NCBI GenBank assembly: GCA_002007465.1
Contig: LNAC01000003.1
Coordinates: forward strand, 7,642,107-7,706,106
Reading direction: 5' to 3'
Length of the DNA: 64,000 bases
From: Ailurus styani
Lineage: Eukaryota; Chordata; Mammalia; Carnivora; Ailuridae
Shown here: positions 24,024-36,490 of the stretch, one piece after another
Numbering within the stretch: position 1 is the stretch's first letter
Layout: each line of letters opens with the position of its first letter
Program-made: the position numbers and the translations under genes
Notes under the pieces: generated by a model
Database searches by the model: none
What the model was told of the DNA's origin: nothing
The model's input: only the letters and a program-made list of their open reading frames with translations

Positions 24024-24605
24024 GAAGGTAAAGACTGACTTCATTTGTTTGCTGGAACGTGGGTGAAAAAGTTGGAGAAGCCCTTTAAATGTTCAATCCA
24101 CACTCTGGGCACACTGAAAGGATTAGAAGTCACAAAAACAAACCTGGTCAATCTCACTATTTTCCTTACAAAGCAACAAACAAACAAACAAAACCAACAA
24201 CAACCTATTTCTCTTTATTTATAGTATGAAGTTTTAAGTACTCATAATAGTAAGTTTAAACTACTTTGCCTACTATTTAAAAAGTCTTGGCAATTTTGCT
24301 CCAACCACATTTCCATCCTCATTTCCTATGCCCTATGACCACTCCCCACAAGACATATGTTTAACAATCACGAACATTCCATGGACTAGTGTGCTACTTT
24401 TGTCAAAAACGTGCTTTTAAAATCTTATTTGTTGTAAAGCTTACTCAGCTCCAATGTCAACTACTCTAAATATTTCCACGACTCCTCTAACCAAAGCTTT
24501 TCCTACTCCTTTGAATAGCTACACATGTGTTATATTTAAATATATATATTTCTCTCTCCATATTTATCATGTTATATTCTAATTGTCTGCTTCAGTATAT
24601 CAATA
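24024..24605. other. AT-rich unique sequence
   Basis: Only a short CAAA repeat (24178-24192) stands out. Confidence 0.45.
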
Positions 24606-24665
24606 CAATCACTGAACAAATATTTGCTGAAAAACTATTATGTACCAGGCCCACTCTAAGCTTCC
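24606..24665 (-). mobile_element. L2 3' end, antisense
   Basis: 'ctgaacaaatatttgctg' and 'actattatgtaccaggccc' match the reverse complement of the L2 terminus. Short and ancient. Confidence 0.55.
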
Positions 24666-24747
24666 TTAACGAAGGGCTATTTGTCATTTTGTCATGTTTT
24701 TGAGGGAGGGTTGGTGGGAGTGGGAGTGGTATTTTCTATTGCTTTGC

Positions 24748-24800
24748 TCACTGCCCAACACATAGTAGCCATTAATTAAATATTTGTTATATTGAACTAC
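24748..24800 (+). mobile_element. L2 3' end, sense
   Basis: 'cccaacacatagtagccatt' followed by 'aaatatttgttatattgaa' matches the L2 terminus in sense orientation. It lies 85 bp from an antisense L2 terminus, so the two ends form an inverted pair. Confidence 0.55.
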
Positions 24801-25084
24801 CCACGAGAAGTTCAATGAACATCATGGTCAACAAATAATCATTAAGAAATAACTGATCTTATATTTTCTTAGGAAGAAATAATTGGATGTAGAAGAATAT
24901 ATATGTAAAACAGCAGGTCTTTAAATTTGGCAGGGTCTCAGATCTGGAACTTTTATAATGTTAATTAGAGAGTAATGAGGAAAATCACCAATTTGCTGCT
25001 TTTAATTCCTTCCTTCAAGGTTTAAGTGGATTTTAATCTCCTCCAGACCACCAAGTTAGAGTCTCAGGTTCTTAAAACTTCAAG

Positions 25085-25200
25085 GGCAATTCGAAGCTAA
25101 GCAGTCCAAACCTTCCATGTCACAGATGAGGAAACTATGTTCTAAGAGATTAGAAAAGCTGGGACAAGAATCCAAGTCTCTTCTCCCAGTGTCTCCCCCT
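25085..25200 (+). mobile_element. MIR-related fragment
   Basis: 'agcagtccaaaccttcc' and 'cacagatgaggaaactatg' resemble the widely dispersed MIR/MIR3 middle region. Subfamily is not determinable by eye. Confidence 0.45.
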
Positions 25201-25839
25201 CAGCATCTTGTTACCATATATTTTTCTCTCCTTCAACTTCTATTCTCTAGAAATTCGACAGAATACTGCTAACAAGCTGTCAGCCAGTTGGGCGAACTGA
25301 AAGATTTGACGGTGGAGAAAATATTTCCTTCTATTTACATCCCAAGATCTCTCCCAAAGTTGGAGTCTCTTGTAGTAAGATTGGAGGCAGTGCTGAGAAA
25401 TCTTTGACCAATAAGAAAAGGAGGTTCAGATTAAACCTTTATTTTCCCTTTATTTCATTATTCTCCAACTTAATGGAAACTCAAACCTGTTCATTAGGAT
25501 GTCATATATAATATATACACACACATCTGCATGGATGGACACATACATATATGTACATAAATATGAACACACACACACACGCACCCATCTCTTTTCATTA
25601 TGAGAAACAGATATTTCCACTCCTTTTATATGGAAAATTCCCTAAAACTTCCCCTTTCTATGGTTGGTTGTGACTAATTTATCAAATTCTCTTTTGATAT
25701 AGTACAGACTGATCATGATTAATGTGTTTATCTGCTAAACATACAAAAAGAAAGTTAGCTTGGGCAAGCAAGTTACTGCATCCTACTTATTAATAAATCA
25801 TTTGTCCTTTAGAGTTTTTGCCTCCTGGGTTGTTTACAT
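25201..25839. other. Unique sequence with CA/TA dinucleotide tracts
   Basis: Short TA/CA-rich tracts at about 25505-25585. No gene is recognised. Confidence 0.5.
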
Positions 25840-26700
25840 TTTGAAGTGAATTCGACATTCTTTTGTTTGAAAAAAAATAATACTTCAGCTACTGCCAATT
25901 TTTCATCCGTTTCAAAGAGGTTAAGGAGGAGTTCCTTTCTTACTCTGAGAGATTATTACAAGTGCACCGGGTGCAGAAAGAGGCTATGCTCCCTTGACCA
26001 TGGACGAGTCTTTGAAGCTCACAACCAGAGGTAGAGCGGTTACAAGTGCCTTGGTGTGAGGGAGGCCCTGTGTTAAGTATCTGTATTTGAACTTAGTTAA
26101 ATATCAGTGAAACAAAGAGCAGGGACAGAGAAGAACAAGACATCCCATGTGTGCCCGGTAGGCTGTAAGCTTTCCATCCAGCCTCAAGGGCACCATATCC
26201 GTTGTGTGCACTCTCGAAGCTCACCCTGGAATTCATTTCTGAGACCACTGCCCTGCTCCAGGCATCTTGCCTCTGTCATCTTACAGCATTTTTAGAACTT
26301 GCTGAAAATAGACACAATTTCCTCCTTGAAACCACCCCCACTGCCTGGCACCACTCCGTGAAACAAATCGCTATGTCATTGCAGTCTAACAGGCAACTTG
26401 CAATTTCAAAAACAAATTCAGCTGCAACCGCTTTTAAACCATCTGACTAGGTTACTTTTCTACCTTACGTCACTCAGGTTTCCAGAAAATCTACTCAAAA
26501 TGCCTAATGAGGCAATAAATTTCTTTACTGACTGTTCAGAACCTGGAAACAAATTGGAGTGACTCACTCAGGCCTTTTCTTAACCCTCTTATTCAGCAAA
26601 ACAGTTTATTTTACTGAGAGAATAGGGGGAAAAAAGAGCTGACAATTTAGAAATAAACTAAGTAGGTCCACCCTCTTTTGTGCCTCTGGGACATTCAGGA
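25840..26700. promoter_or_regulatory. Repeat-free block with CRE-like and AP-1 motifs
   Basis: About 850 bp of complex, repeat-free, G+C-balanced sequence. It contains TTACGTCA (26465-26472), a CREB/ATF-type site, and TGACTCA (26560-26566), a consensus AP-1 site, about 95 bp apart. Short open frames here have no family signature. Motif matches of this length occur by chance, so enhancer function is only a suggestion. Confidence 0.25.
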
Positions 26701-27050
26701 CTATCCTTTTCATGAGGATATGTTACAGCTTAATTGAGAGTGTAAAAGAGGAAAATCTTGGCTTATTTCTCGTCCTCGTGAAAATAACTCTCATGCTTGC
26801 CCTTTCACTTATTAGGAATTATTACTCCAACTCATTTTGGATGAAGGGCTTTGTTTTGTTGCCATTGGTTTTATGTCTTGTTTTGCTTTGCTTTAAGGTG
26901 CAACGGTCCTCTGCTAGTAATTATCCACAGGTGGAAGTTTACTTACTTGGGAGGTAATTGTGAAAGCAAATCTTGCTTATGATGCTTTATAAAGGATAGA
27001 AAAATAAGAGAGAAGGGAAAGTACCTGAAAATTCACATTTCTTTCTATAG

Positions 27051-27129
27051 TTTGCTTAAACAAATGCTTGAATTATTTGCACTGGAAGTATTTGCTTAAA
27101 AAATACTTGAATTATTTGCATTCCCTGAG
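27051..27129. repeat. Tandem duplication, period 40
   Basis: Two copies beginning TTTGCTTAAA at 27051 and 27091 and ending TTGAATTATTTGCA, differing by a few substitutions and one indel. Confidence 0.8.
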
Positions 27130-29282
27130 TATATTCCAGATAATAAGAGGTAAAGGTGTTGAAAAACTACTTCGGGGGATTAAAAGCATAATAGCTACAT
27201 GTAGAAAAATTCTGTTTATATGTGCATAGTGGACATACAATCTAAAAGCAGTATATTTACAGTTAAAAGTGAACATAGAGTAAATTTAGCCCAGACTCTT
27301 CAATTTACAGATATTGAAAGAAAAAAGTAGGGAAGTAAAGAGATTTAATGAATATCCCTGGAAAAGTGGCACACCACACTGTATCTGGAACTCCAATCTC
27401 CTAAACCCTGAGTGTTCCTTTCAGTATTGATTTCTTACCTTAACTTTTCACTGCTGAATGCAAAAATGCCATATAGTGTTTTTTTTTTCTCATGCACTCA
27501 TTCATAAAAAAATAAATCTTAATGGCAGGCGTGGGGGAGCAAGAGGAGATCATCTTGCCCCTAAAAAGTTGGGAGTCAGCTGTTTAGTTTCTCTTTAAAA
27601 ATAGTGACCTTCCTCATAGTTAAAAATAGTGTTTCGTGTTCCCCTTTTCTCTTCTTTTTAATTTCAAATCTTCTAAACTGCATGCTGAAAGATCAGAAAA
27701 TTAACATGAATATGAGTATGGGAAGGAAGTGGAAACAACATTGACTGGGCAGCTACTGCATCATAATTTCTTGGATGCTAGAAATCAGTACATGACCTTG
27801 GTTTATGAGATCTTTTCTCCAATTCTTGGAATTCCACAAGAAGGAGGATAAGAGAAGAGAGTACAGATTGTTTACAGTCGGAAGCAATGGGATATCTAGG
27901 CATTTAGTTTGAGTTTTCAAAGGAACGGGACCTTTGTTTTTGCCTTTATCTAAGAAATTGAGACCTATGTATATAGATTAACAATTATCATAGAAATAAA
28001 CTTGTTAGAGTTAAAGGGGACCTTAGCCACTACTTAAGCTTAACCTTTATATCATATAGATAATACCTATAGAAGTGGTTTATTAAGTGGCACATAGGAT
28101 TGTCACAGCAGAGAAAGAGCTAGGTGTCTTACTACCTCAACATGCAGCCTATTACTGCATGAGTATACTTACATATCCTTATGCAGATCATTTGAGGTGT
28201 TAAAAATAAATGTACAAATGAACTAACTTTACCCAAGGCCTTTACTGACAAATGACTTTTCTAAGCAACACTGAAGTTACAGAAAAAAATTTTAGCACTC
28301 ACCACCATGTGCTAATACTGCCCCGTAAGTGCCATCATGTTACTGGAAACCATCGCCATGATCCTAAATCATTTATGCTCAAAATCATAAGCATAAACCT
28401 GGAAAAAAATTTTTTACTAACAAACGAAAATATTGCAGCATTCATTTGGGTAGAAGACTTCAAAATCCAAGTCAAAGGCAACTACAGTTGAGTAAATCAT
28501 ACCAAAACTATGATTATTCCTGAAAAGAAATGGACTCAGCTTTTAATAACTCAACTGGAAAAGGAAGTTTTAAAATATGTTTCTTTACTGTATCAGTTTT
28601 CCATAAAAAGGGATCTGGGTGAACTTTATTTAGAACTCTGAACTCATTTCTGCATACTCATAATTCTCTGAAGAAGTGTAGAGATGTGAATGAGCTGAAA
28701 ACATAAATTCCTGAGACACTTAAGCAAAATTCTGATAGGTGTGTACTCAAAAAACCTCCATATTTCTTTCTTAATTTCAATTCTGATCAGGAATATCTTG
28801 AATCAGCAAAACCGATGATTGTTCAAATTTAATGGGAGGATAAAATTGTATGGACCATTCGTAAAGCCTCAAGACCCTCTTTCTTCAAAAGGAAACCTCC
28901 TGGGCCAGAGGACGGCAGATTTATTCATTTGTTTTTAATATAAAGGGCAAGCAGCTAACATAAATTTGAGATTCAGAAGATTTAGTTTCCACTAAATAGT
29001 TTTTGTGCCTTTAAAGAAGACATTTCACCCTCTTGAGCAACCCTTTGCCTATTTATATATATTAAGGTGGTATGATAATACCTAATTCACCTTTTAAATA
29101 CTCAGATTCTGAACATTTTACCTGAAAAAAAATGGCATATATGCACCCTATGTGATATAGTCTACTTCATGCCATTTTAAAATTACTTAATTGATGTTAG
29201 AATTAAAATAAGCTTAACCTGGCAATCCAAATCCAAAAATTACTTTTCTATTTCTTGTCCAACAGTCTCTACCCGTATTCAA

Positions 29283-29318
29283 GAAAATAAATAAATAAAT
29301 AGATAAATAAATAAATAG
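29283..29318. repeat. (ATAA)n microsatellite
   Basis: Roughly nine AAAT units with one G interruption. Confidence 0.9.
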
Positions 29319-29962
29319 CAATTGATCAAGTTATAGGATATCAAGGAAAGAATTTAAGGATTTTTTGATATAATGAAGAAGTTAACAAATACACGTGAAT
29401 GTTTTTTAATGAACTAATGCTATCTTAATTTATTTTATATTTTAAAAATTATGGTATTCCCTGGTACCTAATCTACTTGAGACATGATCTAGGATTTAAA
29501 TTAAATTTATGCTTATTATTTATCAAACAGCATTGAAATAAACATTTCTTGGTATTTACGTCAGGTCTTCTTGGAACTGTCTTCACTATCCACAGGGTTG
29601 GATATCCCGGGGAGCTTTGCAAGACTATCTCTCCTAATCATAGCTGGCTTGACATTGCTGGAAATTGACCCAGGCTGGTTTATTTAAACTTTCTCCTAGA
29701 AATTTAGAAATAGCATTGAGATTTTTTTTTTTTTTTAGTTTAGTCCAGGTCTTTCGAAGTAGATACAGATTAATGACTGGAGTGACCCTCTTCCAACTTC
29801 TCTCAGGATTGCAATTAACATCCCAGTACAGGAAAAACAACGAGATAGGTACATAAGAAAGAAGAGATGGAAGACAGAAAATATTTCTGCAGGCATTAAA
29901 GATCCAGTTCCAGTCTCTCCTAAAAAAACAAGCCCTTTCTTGTTATTAAATTGCATGACACA

Positions 29963-30178
29963 GGGGCACGTGGGTGGCTCAGTCGGTTAAGAGTTTCCCT
30001 TCGGCTCAGGTCATGATCCTGGGATCCTAGGATTGAGCCCTGTGTTGGGCTCCCTGCTTGGGGTGGGGCGGGGGGGCGGCGGGAATGCCTGCTTCTCCTT
30101 CTCCCTCTGCCCCACTTTCCCGCTTGTTTTCTCTCTCACTCTATCTCAACTTAATAAGTAAAATCTTTAAAAAAATAG
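29963..30178 (+). mobile_element. CAN SINE, sense, with internal G-rich expansion
   Basis: Head 'gggcacgtgggtggctcag', 'ctcaggtcatgatcctggg', CT-rich segment and AAAATCTTTAAAAAAA tail. Flanked by a perfect 13-bp duplication ATTGCATGACACA (29950-29962, 30179-30191). A G-run at 30060-30083 replaces part of the usual 'gctc...agcagggag' segment. Confidence 0.96.
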
Positions 30179-30191
30179 ATTGCATGACACA

Positions 30192-31408
30192 ATCACAAAT
30201 ATCTCATAAATATATTTTTGGTTTAAGCCAACTCAAGTTAACTTTTGGTACCTGTGAGCAAAGACTACTAACCAAGTCTGGGATATGTTAGTAGTTTTGT
30301 TAAAATCATTCATAAAGACTTCAAAAATTAAGAACTCTCAGAATCCCCAATGTGAAGAAGTAAGCTGGCACTAAGAGCATGATCTATATGGATTATAAAA
30401 TTATGCTCATGAAGATATAGTGCAAACCAAGCTCTGTTAAATAGAAATATTGGTGGTACCATCTAGTAATGCTTCAAGTAAATTTTAAAGATATTTTATC
30501 ATATTTTGTATGACTAGACAATTTTTATAGCCTTACTTTAAACTCAGTTCAATTTTAGTGTTTATTATGTTAAAAAGGAGATTAATTTGCATGTTACATT
30601 TTACTTCATAATATCTTCTAGAAGAAAGGACTTTCTACTTTCAGCCCTTTGGTAAACATAATAAGTGTTTCACTGCCTACTTTTTAAAGCAATGTTTAAA
30701 TTAGCTTACCTACCCTTTCCATCACATCTTCTGTTTTAAGAGCTCCGTGAAGCAATGAAAAGAGTATAATGGAGCCATAGATCAAGACACCTCATTCATT
30801 AACTTTTAAAATATCACCTCATTTATTTAGTCTTCTTCTGGAGTTTCTCTTTTGATAAGTAGCAATTTTATTAAACATCCTTTTAAGTGAATGAGAAAGA
30901 ATGACATACTTTGCTCCAATACATAGAAAGGCTGTATTCTTACATCTAAATTTACTTTAGCCAGGAACATTGCAGTGTAATCACTCCATCTGTTTTTTGT
31001 ATATATAAGGAGTGGGAGGAATACTACTGGCTTTTAAATTTACAGAACACCAAATAGCTAATACAGATTTTGGCCATGTGGGAAAACTTTGATGAAATTA
31101 CCCTGTCTAGGGGAACAAAAAGGGTGAAATCACTGGATTAACGGCAGGCCAAAATATTTGAAAGGTGAAAGCATGCTTTAAGAAGTCTGCAGGAAGAGAA
31201 CCCAGTAACCAAATGTAATTCATTAAAAGTAACAGTACATGTTGTCCTATAATTGGTATCAGTTTGAGGCTTCAACCAAAAGTCAGAAACATTACATCCT
31301 TTAAATGAAAGAACTGTCATAGCAGGCAATACACTGCCTTGCAAATAGTTTCATTTGTAATGAAAATATAAACTCACCCTGAGAGAATGTTTGAGGAAGA
31401 AGCCTCTT
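30192..31408. other. AT-rich unique sequence
   Basis: No gene or confident repeat family recognised. Confidence 0.45.
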
Positions 31409-31425
31409 AAAAAGAGTAGTATACA

Positions 31426-31609
31426 GGGGCACCTGGGTGACTTGGTCAGTTAAGCATCTGCCTTTAGCTTAAGTCATGGTATGAGGGTCCTGGGATCAAG
31501 CCCCACTCCTTGGGCTCCTGGCTCAGCGGGGAGTCTGCTTCTTTCCATTCCTCTGCCCTTCCCCCCACTTGTGCTCTGTCTCTCTCTCAAATAAATAAAA
31601 TCCTTATTA
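31426..31609 (+). mobile_element. CAN SINE, sense
   Basis: 'gggcacctgggtgacttgg' head, 'gagggtcctgggatcaagcc', CT-rich segment, 'aaataaataaaatcctta'. Flanked by a perfect 17-bp duplication AAAAAGAGTAGTATACA (31409-31425, 31610-31626). Confidence 0.96.
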
Positions 31610-31626
31610 AAAAAGAGTAGTATACA

Positions 31627-32814
31627 AATCCTTAGACTTTTAGACATCATTCTGGTAAATAACCAATTCATAAAAATGGGGAAATAAATGGACAATAGGA
31701 TTTATGAGAAGAGTCTAAGAAAAAAAAAACCTTTCTATTATAACATGTAATGAAACATCATGGATTCTAAATTAATCCAAAGATCATTTCTTTTATGCTT
31801 TAATTCAATAGTAGGAAAAGCATGGGGAAATGAGATCTAGAATCATAAATCCAACCCTATTCACCCCCAAAAGTTCTTACATAATTATCTTTCCTTTCCC
31901 ATTAGCCACTGGGTCTTGTTTTTTTGTTTTTCCTTTCCCATTAGCCACTGGGTCTTGTTTTTTTGTTTGTTTGGTTGGTTTTTTTGTTTGTTTTTATTTT
32001 TGTTTTTTCAAATTAAAATACTAAAAAGTTCCCAAGACATAACTTTTCAGAAGCATACATATAAAAATAATATTTTGGGACAAATTAGGCCCAAATTCTC
32101 AAAACAATTACCTTTTCTCTTGGCTAGAAAAATCCCCATTTCTTTTTAACAGGACAGAGAAGAGCTTTTGCCTATCAAAATACTTTTCAGAGCTGGATAA
32201 AAACTTTTCCAAGTTCTCTACATTCTCCTTTTCAGTTCACGCAGGAATAATGAACTATTCAGCCAAAAGGGAGAAAAATGTGTCGGTTTTAACCACATTC
32301 TAAGATGTTCTTGGAAGCACAGCTAACTTGTCCACTTTTGCATGTGGGTAGTTTGCTTTATAAAAATTAGGCACAGCATTTTTATAGTTTGTTATATATT
32401 TGAGTAGAGAGTAATTACTCAGAGATATTTATGTGCAACTGGACCTCATGTTAGAAACATCTCAGAGAGGGGCACATTAGTGAGACATAAAGTTCACGTG
32501 CGAACCAGTATCTAAACATGTTTCTCCCCATGGCCAACTCCCCTCTACTCCAGAAGGACCACACTGAGAATCTCAAGAAGGTTAATGAATTTCTTTCCTC
32601 AACATGCCAAGATATAGAAAAAATTGTGTCTAAGATGTAATTTATTTTCTTGACTCACTCTTTCATATCAAATATAAAAACAAAGAATTGTGATTTTAGA
32701 TGTTCATTTTCAATGCAAAATTTTAAAAAGCTGATATTTCATGTAAATCATATTGAAATAAATTCTAATTGGGGGAAAAATAGACAAAAATCCAGTAATT
32801 ATTTCTTCCCCTCG
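31627..32814. other. Unique sequence with a 39-bp tandem duplication
   Basis: No gene is recognised. The tandem duplication is at 31891-31968, followed by TTTG-rich low complexity to about 32010. Confidence 0.45.
31891..31968. repeat. Perfect or near-perfect 39-bp tandem duplication
   Basis: A unit beginning TTCCTTTCCCATTAGCCACT occurs at 31891 and 31930. The two copies are essentially identical, so the duplication is recent. Confidence 0.92.
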
Positions 32815-33000
32815 AGCAGTGATGCTCAAACCTGACTACAGATTGAAATTACCAGGGGAGTATTAAAAAAATACTATACTTATGTCCTACCAGCAAATCT
32901 TTATATTTGATTAGCCTGTGCTGGCCTTGTTATCAGCGTTTTAAAAATCTCCCCAGGTGATTCTTGTGTGCAGCTAATGGTTGAAAACCTCTAGAATACA
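32815..33000. mobile_element. MER5A-like hAT-Charlie DNA transposon fossil
   Basis: 'agtgatgctcaaacctgac' start, 'gaaattaccaggggagta' and, near the end, 'tccccaggtgattcttgtg' with 'ggttgaaaacctct'. This is the palindromic layout of MER5A with decayed terminal inverted repeats. It is non-autonomous and has no transposase. Confidence 0.75.
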
Positions 33001-34268
33001 GATCAGTGCTAGGTTGTGTTAATTTTTTTTTTAATTTGAGGATTTTTATTGAAAATAAACAAGACGAAGGGTAATTTGATACCATCACAAGATAACTGAC
33101 ATGCTCATAATTAAAATCAGAGAAAACATAGATATTAAAAAATATTTGGCAGAGTCAGATTTGAATACTCAATCTTTATAAATCCTTTATAGATATAATA
33201 TGGAATAAGGTATGTAGTAAGACCACAGACACATAAATGAGCAAACCTAAATTTCAGAACCATGCCTACACTTAAGTTACTAATTCTCCTTGTCTACCTC
33301 GGGAAGATCATGGAAGAACATCTCATGTTTACTTTTAACAACTGTCTAACTATCTTTTTTCAAAAAGCAAACTTGAATTCTCTGGAGTCAACTAAAATAT
33401 ACTTTCCAGAATTGTACTTTCCACGAGAAATGGCATGTGAGATGCTCAGATTGTTATCTTTCTTCCTAAAATGAATGCCTACTTTATTATAATTCAGAAA
33501 TGAAATGAGAACAGTCAATATGCCTGGATTCTGAAAGAAGTTTAGTCAGAATTAGGAACTACCAGAGTAGTACTAATGTTATGGGGAAAAAAAAGATTTT
33601 ATTATATCCAAATGAATCTGAGCAGATATTCCTATACATATAATAAATTTATATGTATATGTAATTAATCATTATAACAAAGTGGTAGCAAAAGACTTCA
33701 TGCACCAAAGTGTTTAGCAATAGAAGACTAGTTTTTTCCACACAACGAACATTCTGTGCCAGGAAAAAAAATTATATATATTATAAATTTAAAACTTATA
33801 TGTATATACAACCTATGTACTACATGGAGAGAGCTCCAGGATAATTACACCATTTCTTTTAAAATACAGAAAAATAATTGTATTTTGCTACCTCTGTAAA
33901 AGAAAAAAAATGAGAAGACAATATATAGGGCCATATTGACTTTTATTTATACTACAAATTTTGGAAGTCTATAAGACAAATAAAAATGGCAGAAGGATTT
34001 GTCAGTCCATATTTTTATATAGCTTTGATTTTGAACAATGTAAATATATTATTATAAAAATAAATGAAAATTCATAAATAAAATAATGTGAATGCTCATG
34101 CTGATATTTTGGGGTTTTACTCTACATTCTCATGGGATAGCATTAAAAAGCATTCAGTCCATAAAAGTAAAGACAGTAAATATTTTAAATGATAGAGGAG
34201 AGTTTTAATAAATTATCTTTGATGATAAGAAAATACCATGAAAACTTAGAATACGATACTCTTATAGT
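33001..34268. other. Very AT-rich unique sequence
   Basis: TA-rich patches near 33640-33670 and 33765-33805. No gene recognised. Confidence 0.5.
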
Positions 34269-34280
34269 AATATTGTGACC

Positions 34281-34502
34281 CAGAAGTGCGTGGGTGGCTC
34301 ATTTGGTTAAGCCTCTGATTCTTGATTTTGGCCCAGGTCGTGATCTCAGGGTCCTGACATTGAGCCCCATGTTGGGTTCTGTGCTCAGCATGGAGTCTAC
34401 TTGGGATTCTTTCCTCCTCCCTCTCCCTCCTTCTCTGTTCTTCCCCCTGCTTGCTCTCTCCCCCTCTCTCTCTCAAATTAAACAAAATCTGAAAAAAAAA
34501 GA
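34281..34502 (+). mobile_element. CAN SINE, sense
   Basis: 'gtgcgtgggtggctcatttgg' head, 'cgtgatctcagggtcctg', 'gcatggagtctacttgg', CT-rich tail, AAATTAAACAAAATC and A-run. Flanked by AATATTGTGACC (34269-34280) and AATATTTGTGACC (34503-34515). It has the 'attcttgatttt' module of the older, longer subfamily. Confidence 0.94.
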
Positions 34503-34515
34503 AATATTTGTGACC

Positions 34516-35850
34516 TAAAAAGGACATTTATGATCTCTTTTTTAGTAAAAAAAGGAAAAAAAAACTAGGTTAAAAAGAAACAAAAGATATGATCTTTGTA
34601 TCAATAGTAAAGGTACACACAGAGTGATAAATAGTTGCAAGTTGACAAAAATCTCATCAGTAGTTTGTCTTGGGATGTGGCAATAATAGATTGAGTTGAA
34701 TGTTCATTCGCTTTGTGATCCTGGTTCTGCCTACCACATCCCTGATGAGTCTTCTAAATGCTGCATGTAACATTGAACATCCACCCCTTCTCCTCCAGTA
34801 ACCAGAATGTTCCATCACTTTCTAGCTCTTCACTTGCACTCTGGAAAAGCCTTAGGCTAGAAGGGCACTACAGAGAGAACTTCAGGGAATAGATGTGAGA
34901 TGCATTTAAGGTTTAGAAGAAAACCTAAATTCTTCCTCCATAGTACATTCCTTTTACAAAAATGAGGGTCATCTTGGACATACAGTCACAAGAGCTAGGC
35001 TGGAGACTCTGGGATGAAAGTGAGACTAAATTGAATTGGCAGTTAAACACTGAGGACACAATGCTCCTGATGGAGGAAACAGTAGGAGCCAGGACAACTT
35101 ATGCCCTCTTGTACCTTTTCTCGTTTTGGACAGCCCAGCCACCGTAATTGCTTTGACACAAGATGAGTCTTGAGAACCATGTGTGAATTGGGCATTTGGA
35201 AAAGGATTTCCCAACAGTAGAGATACTAGTAGCCACATCAGCTGTGGCAATGAGGTGGGCACATTAGGTTTGGGCTTAGGGTTCTCCTGGCCAAAAAAAA
35301 AAAAAAAAAAAAAGTGTTACTCAGGCAAGCAGTTGACCCCCAGTCTCCTTCCAAAGCTAACTCTAACTCTGACTCAGGAGGTAGGAAAGTTAAATAAATG
35401 AAGTAGTCATTGGGTTAACTTTTCTGACTGAGGGCTAATTAGGGAAAATTAGAGGCTAAATAAAATTATGGCAGAGAATGTCCTACAAGATCCAAAAGTA
35501 GTCTATCAAGTGCTCTTCAATAAATATTAAGCTTTCAATACAACTTTTTGATTGCATTGCCTTAAAGACTAATCACTTCAAAAGTGAAAAGCTTTCAAAT
35601 CTTTGCATTGCAGGGCAAAGTCAAATCTAAGATGTATACAGATACTCTGAGCAATTGCTCAATGAGATTTAACTATAAAATAATGAAACTGAATTTCTTT
35701 TTAGTTACAAAATGGCTCTGAGTCAAATTCTTTAAAAGTAGTTGAAATAGCAGCAGCCTCACTCAAATGAGGGTATTGTATCCTAAGGTAAATGAAGGAC
35801 AGCATTCATTCAGTGTGTAAGGATTAGAAAAGTAGTTGGCCTCATTAATT
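34516..35850. other. Unique sequence with a poly(A) run
   Basis: A21 at 35293-35313 has no SINE body or obvious flanking duplication. No gene recognised. Confidence 0.45.
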
Positions 35851-36030
35851 GTGGTTCTCAAAATCTTACACAGCAGAATTATATGAAGAGCTTGTTAGAA
35901 CACAGATGATTGAGTTCCCCCTGCAGATCTTCTATTTCAGTAAATATGAGGTGGGTTCCAAGAGTTTGTTTCTCCTTAAGTTTCCAGATGATGCTGCCTG
36001 TTGTCCTGGGGACACATTTTGAGAACCAGT
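35851..36030. mobile_element. MER3-like hAT-Charlie DNA transposon fossil
   Basis: Perfect 13-bp terminal inverted repeats TGGTTCTCAAAAT (35852-35864) and ATTTTGAGAACCA (36016-36028) enclose about 150 bp with 'gcttgttagaacacagatga' and 'ccagatgatgctgcctg', typical of short Charlie derivatives. No transposase sequence. Confidence 0.85.
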
Positions 36031-36490
36031 GCTTTAGAATGGTATTATTTTGTAATCTATAGTTATGTTCTTAAAGGAATTCATAGCTCATTAGGAATTA
36101 ATTCTGCTGTCTTCATTTTGATCATCTCCTAATATCATGTTAATAATTTGCATTTTTTTATTCCAATGCCCAAGTTGCAATCAAGTTTTTTGAAATGTTT
36201 TCAGTTGCAAAAATTTATATTTGTGTTTTACAATCATTAGTGAGCTCCAAACTATCATATGCATGCATTTTTGGAGCAGCACGTCTCAAATTGGTCCATT
36301 AGATGTATTCTAGAAGTCCCTGAGTCTCTGACTTTTAGGAACACTGATTTACATGCTAGAAACTTGTTCTATGGTACAGCAAGGGGACAGATTAATCTAG
36401 CAGAAAAAAATTCCCATGAATATCCTCCCTTATTTGTCTGTAAATTATTATTTTACTAAGTAGAGTTGTGGAAAGTGGCATATACGAGTG
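36031..36490. other. Unique sequence
   Basis: Nothing recognised. Confidence 0.4.

Larger units (their letters stand above)
26701..29949. other. Largely unique AT-rich sequence
   Basis: No gene or confident repeat family is recognised. Contains a diverged 40-bp tandem duplication (27051-27090 and 27091-27129, 'tttgcttaaa...tgaattatttgca') and an (ATAA)n microsatellite at 29285-29318. Confidence 0.45.

Noticed and set aside
35293..35313. Poly(A) run of 21 as a possible retrotransposon tail
   Set aside because: No SINE or L1 body precedes it, and the flanks do not show a direct repeat, unlike 5940-5978.
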